From: Collybia mongolica
Taxonomy: Eukaryota; Basidiomycota; Agaricomycetes; Agaricales; Clitocybaceae
Direction: 5' to 3'
NCBI GenBank assembly: GCA_013420905.1
Contig: JAAXNY010000001.1
Coordinates: forward strand, 7,688,001 to 7,752,000
DNA length: 64,000 bases
The position numbers were made by a program, and so were the translations under genes. The notes below the pieces were generated by a model that saw nothing but the letters and a program-made list of their open reading frames with translations, was not told the origin of the DNA and ran no database searches. This document shows, in pieces, positions 60,415 to 64,000 of this stretch (positions are counted from its first letter, which is position 1; the number at the start of each line of letters is the position of its first letter).

Positions 60415-60720
60415 CGACTTGAAAACAGGATGGTAGGTATAGTGACTGCTGAATGTCGGTTTACAAACAGCATTTCATCAAAATGTGGAGCCTCTATTCA
60501 AAGGAGCACGACGAGATTATTGGCGCGGTTTCAAATTTCAAGCGGCTTCAAACGTGCGCGATAACATAGGCTCATTCAGTTTGAACAGAGGCTATGGGAT
60601 CGACCGTTTGCTCAAGAACTCATGATCGCGGGTGGGGAAGCGGCGGGCGACTGGTCGGAATCCGGAACTGCATACAAGGTACTTGCCTGTTCTGACCTCC
60701 ACGCTCACCCCCGCACCCAC
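60415..60720. promoter_or_regulatory. Divergent gap upstream of the F-box gene and the uncertain 61 kb gene
   Basis: About 300 bp that should hold the F-box promoter. A C-rich stretch (CTCACCCCCGCACCCACA, 60702-60719) directly precedes an ATG-ATG at 60720, as often seen just upstream of fungal start codons. Confidence 0.35.
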
Positions 60721-61626
60721 AATGATGTTTACAGGAAGATCCAGAGTAGCCCGAGATGGTTTCATACTAAAGTATAGCTGCTTTAGAAATTGACCAGGAC
60801 AGCCGTTGTTATCCTCAGGCTTTATCAGGTTCCGTCATCCCTGTGCACTGATGACACTGGGTAGTCGATACTGGAGATGGGAAACAGCTCAGAACGTTCA
60901 TTCTGTTCGAGAGGGCTTTGCTTGCGAACAGCCTGGGACAACGCGGTACCCTCCAATAACGACGCTCGGTATGGTCGGTGGTATCTTCGTCTTTACGGTT
61001 GTCTCCCTTCCAGGTTTAATCACGGTGTGGCTGGCGAACGAAAGGTTTTCCCATATCTCCAAGGATCTGAATAATCTTGATTGCACCGCCCCGCCTCACC
61101 AGCATGACCGTACAAGGCTCTCAATTGCCAGTGGGGCTGGCCACCAGAAACACGGAGGTCACAGGAAACACGATGCACAAAACATCGCTCCAGTTTCCTC
61201 CGCTGCGCCGTCCTCTACCCCCGCGCTGTTCTTGCCATACCTACTCGATTTACTGCAACCACCGCCAGTGAGGGCGCATCCGGCGCTCCGGCTGCCCCTA
61301 CTTAATCCGGAAAAGGGTCTGTGGTGAAGGGAAAAGGGCAGATTACGACTACGGTAACTCCACGGTTTATATATCACATCCACCACGGTACCGGGACGCT
61401 CTGCTACACACAGGAGACTGGTGCCAAGGGTGGATAGGGCGCCCTTGGAAATTTAATGCGAACGCAACCCCCTCTTCGGCTGATAGTGAAAAGCCCCAGA
61501 GAATTCCGGACACTACTAAGGCCAACCCGAAGATGCCTGTTGCTGCTGACATCAGGCCCACCAGTAAAACCGCCGCCGACCTCAAGTTGGTTGCTCGTCA
61601 CGAAGGACTTCTCGAGTGGGTAGCCT
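60720..61626 (+). CDS. Possible small multi-exon gene, structure uncertain
   Basis: Weak evidence. A good start context precedes ATG at 60720 (MMFTGRSRVARDG). A plausible intron leads to a frame with GMVGGIFVFTVVSLPGLITV, a potential membrane helix, unless that segment is itself an intron (GTATGG...TTCCAG). Later, open sequence around 61300-61350 reads GKRADYDYG. It joins across GTAACT...ACACAG to DWCQGWIGRPWKFNA and an exon with QRIPDTTKANPK that ends EGLLEWVA and TGA at about 61626. These pieces look coding, but I could not link all of them in one phase-consistent model. Product unknown. Confidence 0.3.
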
Positions 61627-62269
61627 GAATTATATATATCGCATGTATTAACGTTTTGTCGCAAACCTTACTACGGCGAAATCGACGAACTTGATTATAT
61701 GGATGAACATGGGAGGAGTGCACTTGTACTATTAGAATAATCTGTAATTTTTAAAGAGGTCACAGGTTAGATAAATGGTTGGATGTGAAATGTCATCATG
61801 GCCACAGTTTTGCGACACATTCTCGTCACACCATTAAGCTTGTTGATGAATATTGGTTAACGTATGCATACTTTATTCAGTAGAACCACCCAATCATGAT
61901 TCGAGGCGGAAGGCGAAACAAGTACATTTTCAGGATGGCGGATAGTGCTATAAAATTAGGGAGAGCTGGAGTCAGGTACATTACGACACGAGGACAGGAA
62001 AGCAAGACAGGAGAGGTGAATTGAGGACTGGAATCTGGAGAGCGAGAAGTCCACATCAGTACAGGATAAAGTACGGGAGTTCGACCGCAAAACCAACAGA
62101 TCAGCGAGCTAACGATATAGAGACTGGGTCCATCAATCAGTCGGGGAAACACTATGAGTGACAACAAATAAGTCAAGAGAAGTGGAGCAGGCGCGAATAC
62201 GACCTGCAACGCTAAGTTAATGGTTTTCGCACCAGAGGAACGGGATCACAAGCTGCCCAGTCCTCACGG
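61627..62269. other. Region downstream of the AT-hook gene
   Basis: About 640 bp, AT-rich at first. The minus-strand open stretch at 61877-62209 lies just past the stop of the AT-hook gene and is probably its 3' untranslated region; it has no recognisable product. Confidence 0.4.
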
Positions 62270-63995
62270 CTATTTTCCGTTTTCTTTCGCCAGCCTCGAG
62301 CCCGAGCCGGCGCTCCCGTTCGGCTGATACATATACTGATGAGCCGTGGTCCCGTGCGTCCCAGACGCAGATTTTGAAGAAGAGTCGGCCTGGCTAGGCC
62401 GCGGACGGTAGTAGCTCGTCCGCTGCGGGTCCTGTCCAATTGTCGCTGCGGCAATGACGGGAGACGGAGTGTTGACGGCAACAGTGGGCATAGGCCACGG
62501 CAACGAGGACGTGGAAGATACCGTCGGCGGTTTGGGTGGAGGCCGCTGCTGGTGCTGGAGGGCGGGCGATGCGGCTGGGGTGGAGGCGGACTGGCTTTGT
62601 GCTGGAGATGCAGAGGGAGCCGCTGACGGATTCGGGTGCGTGGAATGCGTAGAATGTGCAATAGTGGGGGTCGGGGGGACTGAGGGACTAGCTGCATCGT
62701 GGGGCCCTTCGGTGTCGCGTCGCCGCTTGAGACCCCTCGACGTGCTCTCCTTCAAGCCTACCGACGTCGCCTTGATCAAGATCTGATGTCTGCGATAGAA
62801 AGAAAATGTCAGCATGGAGGCGCGGGCGTGATGACAAATGGAGAATACGGACCGCGTTCGGCCGTTACCCCATTGGTGAACAACCCAGTCCCATTCTATC
62901 TCGCCGGATGTCCCAATCGATCGGCTGTCCTCAGCGAGTTTCTTCAGTCGTTCAGTTTCTTCGTCAGACCAAGCTCCCGAATTCCCAGCTGCTGACGGTG
63001 GCGAGGTAGCTGCTGCTGCGGGAGCGGCAATTGGTGTGGGTTGAGGGTGCTGGACGGCTGGTTGGGGCTGAGCTTGGTTTTGGGACTGGGATTGTGCCTG
63101 CGCCTGCGCTTGGGGAGCTGGTGCAGATTGCGTATGTGGTTGTGCGATGGGCTGTGGGGCATAATAACTAGTAGTAGGGTGATAACCGGCATATTGATAA
63201 TATGGTGTGGTTGGGTATTGTCCTGGTGGTGCATACATCGGGTATTGTGCTGGGTAGGCAGCCTGTGGAGTGCCAAGAGATACTACGAAAGATTGGGGGT
63301 TGGAGATAATGTTTGAAGGCGTGGTTGATTTACTAGCTGTTGTTGTGTGGACAGCCGCTGACGTGGTCGGCGCAGGTTGCGTGACGGCTGGTTTATACAT
63401 TGTAGGCATGACTGGATACATTGGGGGCGGAGGGGATGAGATAAGTTGAGATGGATTGGCAAGCTGTTGATGATCAGTTAAACACCGCATTTCGTCAATG
63501 TTCGCGTAACTCACAAGCGTATCACAGATTCGCTTTGCATCGCCAAGCATGTTCAGGGGATCGACCGAACTATTTGGACCCATTTGATAACACTGTGCTA
63601 TGACGAGTGGAGGTGTCCCTTTCTGATGGGATGGCATTAATGAGACAATGCGTCAATGTGGAAAGATAACTTACTACGAGTTCTTCTGCCGCACCATAAA
63701 ACTCAGCACAGAGGTTCAAAACACGCCATTGAAATTCATAGTACTGCTGATTGTGCGCATTGACATCCGGGTGTTGAGGGGGTGCCGCTCCAACTACGGG
63801 GTGCAAGGACGACTGTCCTTGGGCGTAAAAGGTAGTCTCTTGCTTTGCGCCCGCCTGACCGACGCGAGGCTTCCTATTTTTAGAACCGCGAGGGCGACCT
63901 GGGCGACGTTTGCGGTCACCATCTGGCGCGGTTTGACCCTGAGCAGAAGATTGTGCTTGAGGCGCTCGTGTGTCGGTCGTGCTTTGGGCAAGCAT
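62270..63995 (-). CDS. AT-hook plus Myb/SANT-like nuclear protein, 519 aa, 4 exons (5' end near window edge)
   Basis: Exons 63995-63675, 63622-63515, 63463-62853 and 62789-62270 (1560 nt). ATG 63995 is only 5 bases from the window end, so an upstream start cannot be excluded. Residues 28-44 form an AT-hook (KRRPGRPRGSKNRKPR), which binds the minor groove of AT-rich DNA. A helical block follows (YYEFQWRVLNLCAEFYGAAE). The middle is low-complexity: Pro/Tyr-rich, then Gln/Ala/Pro runs. Next comes a Myb/SANT-like segment, GAWSDEETERLKKLAEDSRS with IEWDWVVHQWGNGRTRHQIL, and a basic stretch GLKRRRDTEG. The C-terminus is Ser/Pro-rich. Introns 2 and 3 can be read through in frame. A sequence-specific or chromatin-associated transcriptional regulator is likely; targets unknown. 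Confidence 0.85.
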
Positions 63996-64000
63996 AGCAA

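Noticed and set aside
61877..62209. 110-codon hydrophobic minus-strand frame after the AT-hook gene
   Set aside because: Directly downstream of a stop codon on the same strand, with no start context or motif; more likely 3' untranslated sequence.

Overview
The window is a piece of nuclear genome from a filamentous basidiomycete, most likely an Agaricomycete. Nearly every gene is broken by many short introns (about 45-70 nt) with GT/GC..AG borders. The recognisable proteins are fungal: HOPS subunit Vps39, mRNA exporter Mex67, a one-chain fungal urease, SPT2, an F-box protein and a DUF6533 seven-helix protein. All coding calls come from joining exons by eye. Where I give a protein length, the exon lengths sum to a whole number of codons and the splice phases agree.

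Left flank (1-16.3 kb), mostly conserved cell-biology genes: a basidiomycete hypothetical protein (-), VPS39 (+, 16 exons), an ankyrin/coiled-coil protein (-), mex67 (-) and a Ser/Pro-rich hypothetical protein (-).

Central accessory region (16.7-42.6 kb): secreted type-B carboxylesterase 1 (+), a head-to-head pair of MFS transporters with matching exon architecture (19.3-25.0 kb), a small cysteine-rich secreted protein with a signal peptide, a Kex2-like site and an SH3-like core (27.1 kb), carboxylesterase 2 (-), a PPEGT-repeat/Cys-repeat low-complexity gene (31.2 kb), the chromatin protein SPT2, and a tandem array of three more MFS transporters (35.5-42.6 kb). The five transporters look like one DHA1/ZIFL-like family. 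Two secreted ester hydrolases interleaved with five transporters suggest an extracellular hydrolysis plus transport module; this is inference. It is the best candidate here for an undescribed system.

Right flank (43.4-64 kb): a DUF4604/KIAA1143-like protein (+), a DUF6533 membrane protein (-), a CPSF6-like RRM protein (-), a DENND6-like protein (-), two basidiomycete hypothetical proteins (+), urease (-), an F-box/LRR-type protein with one unresolved junction (-), a poorly resolved possible gene near 61 kb (+), and an AT-hook plus Myb/SANT-like regulator (-) whose first visible ATG lies 5 bases from the right edge.

Points of special interest are three apparent GC-AG introns (one in an MFS gene whose paralogue has GT at the same place, two in urease), motif decay in two members of the transporter array, and a repeat gene whose reading frame switches midway. 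No tRNA, rRNA, CRISPR array or intact transposon was seen.
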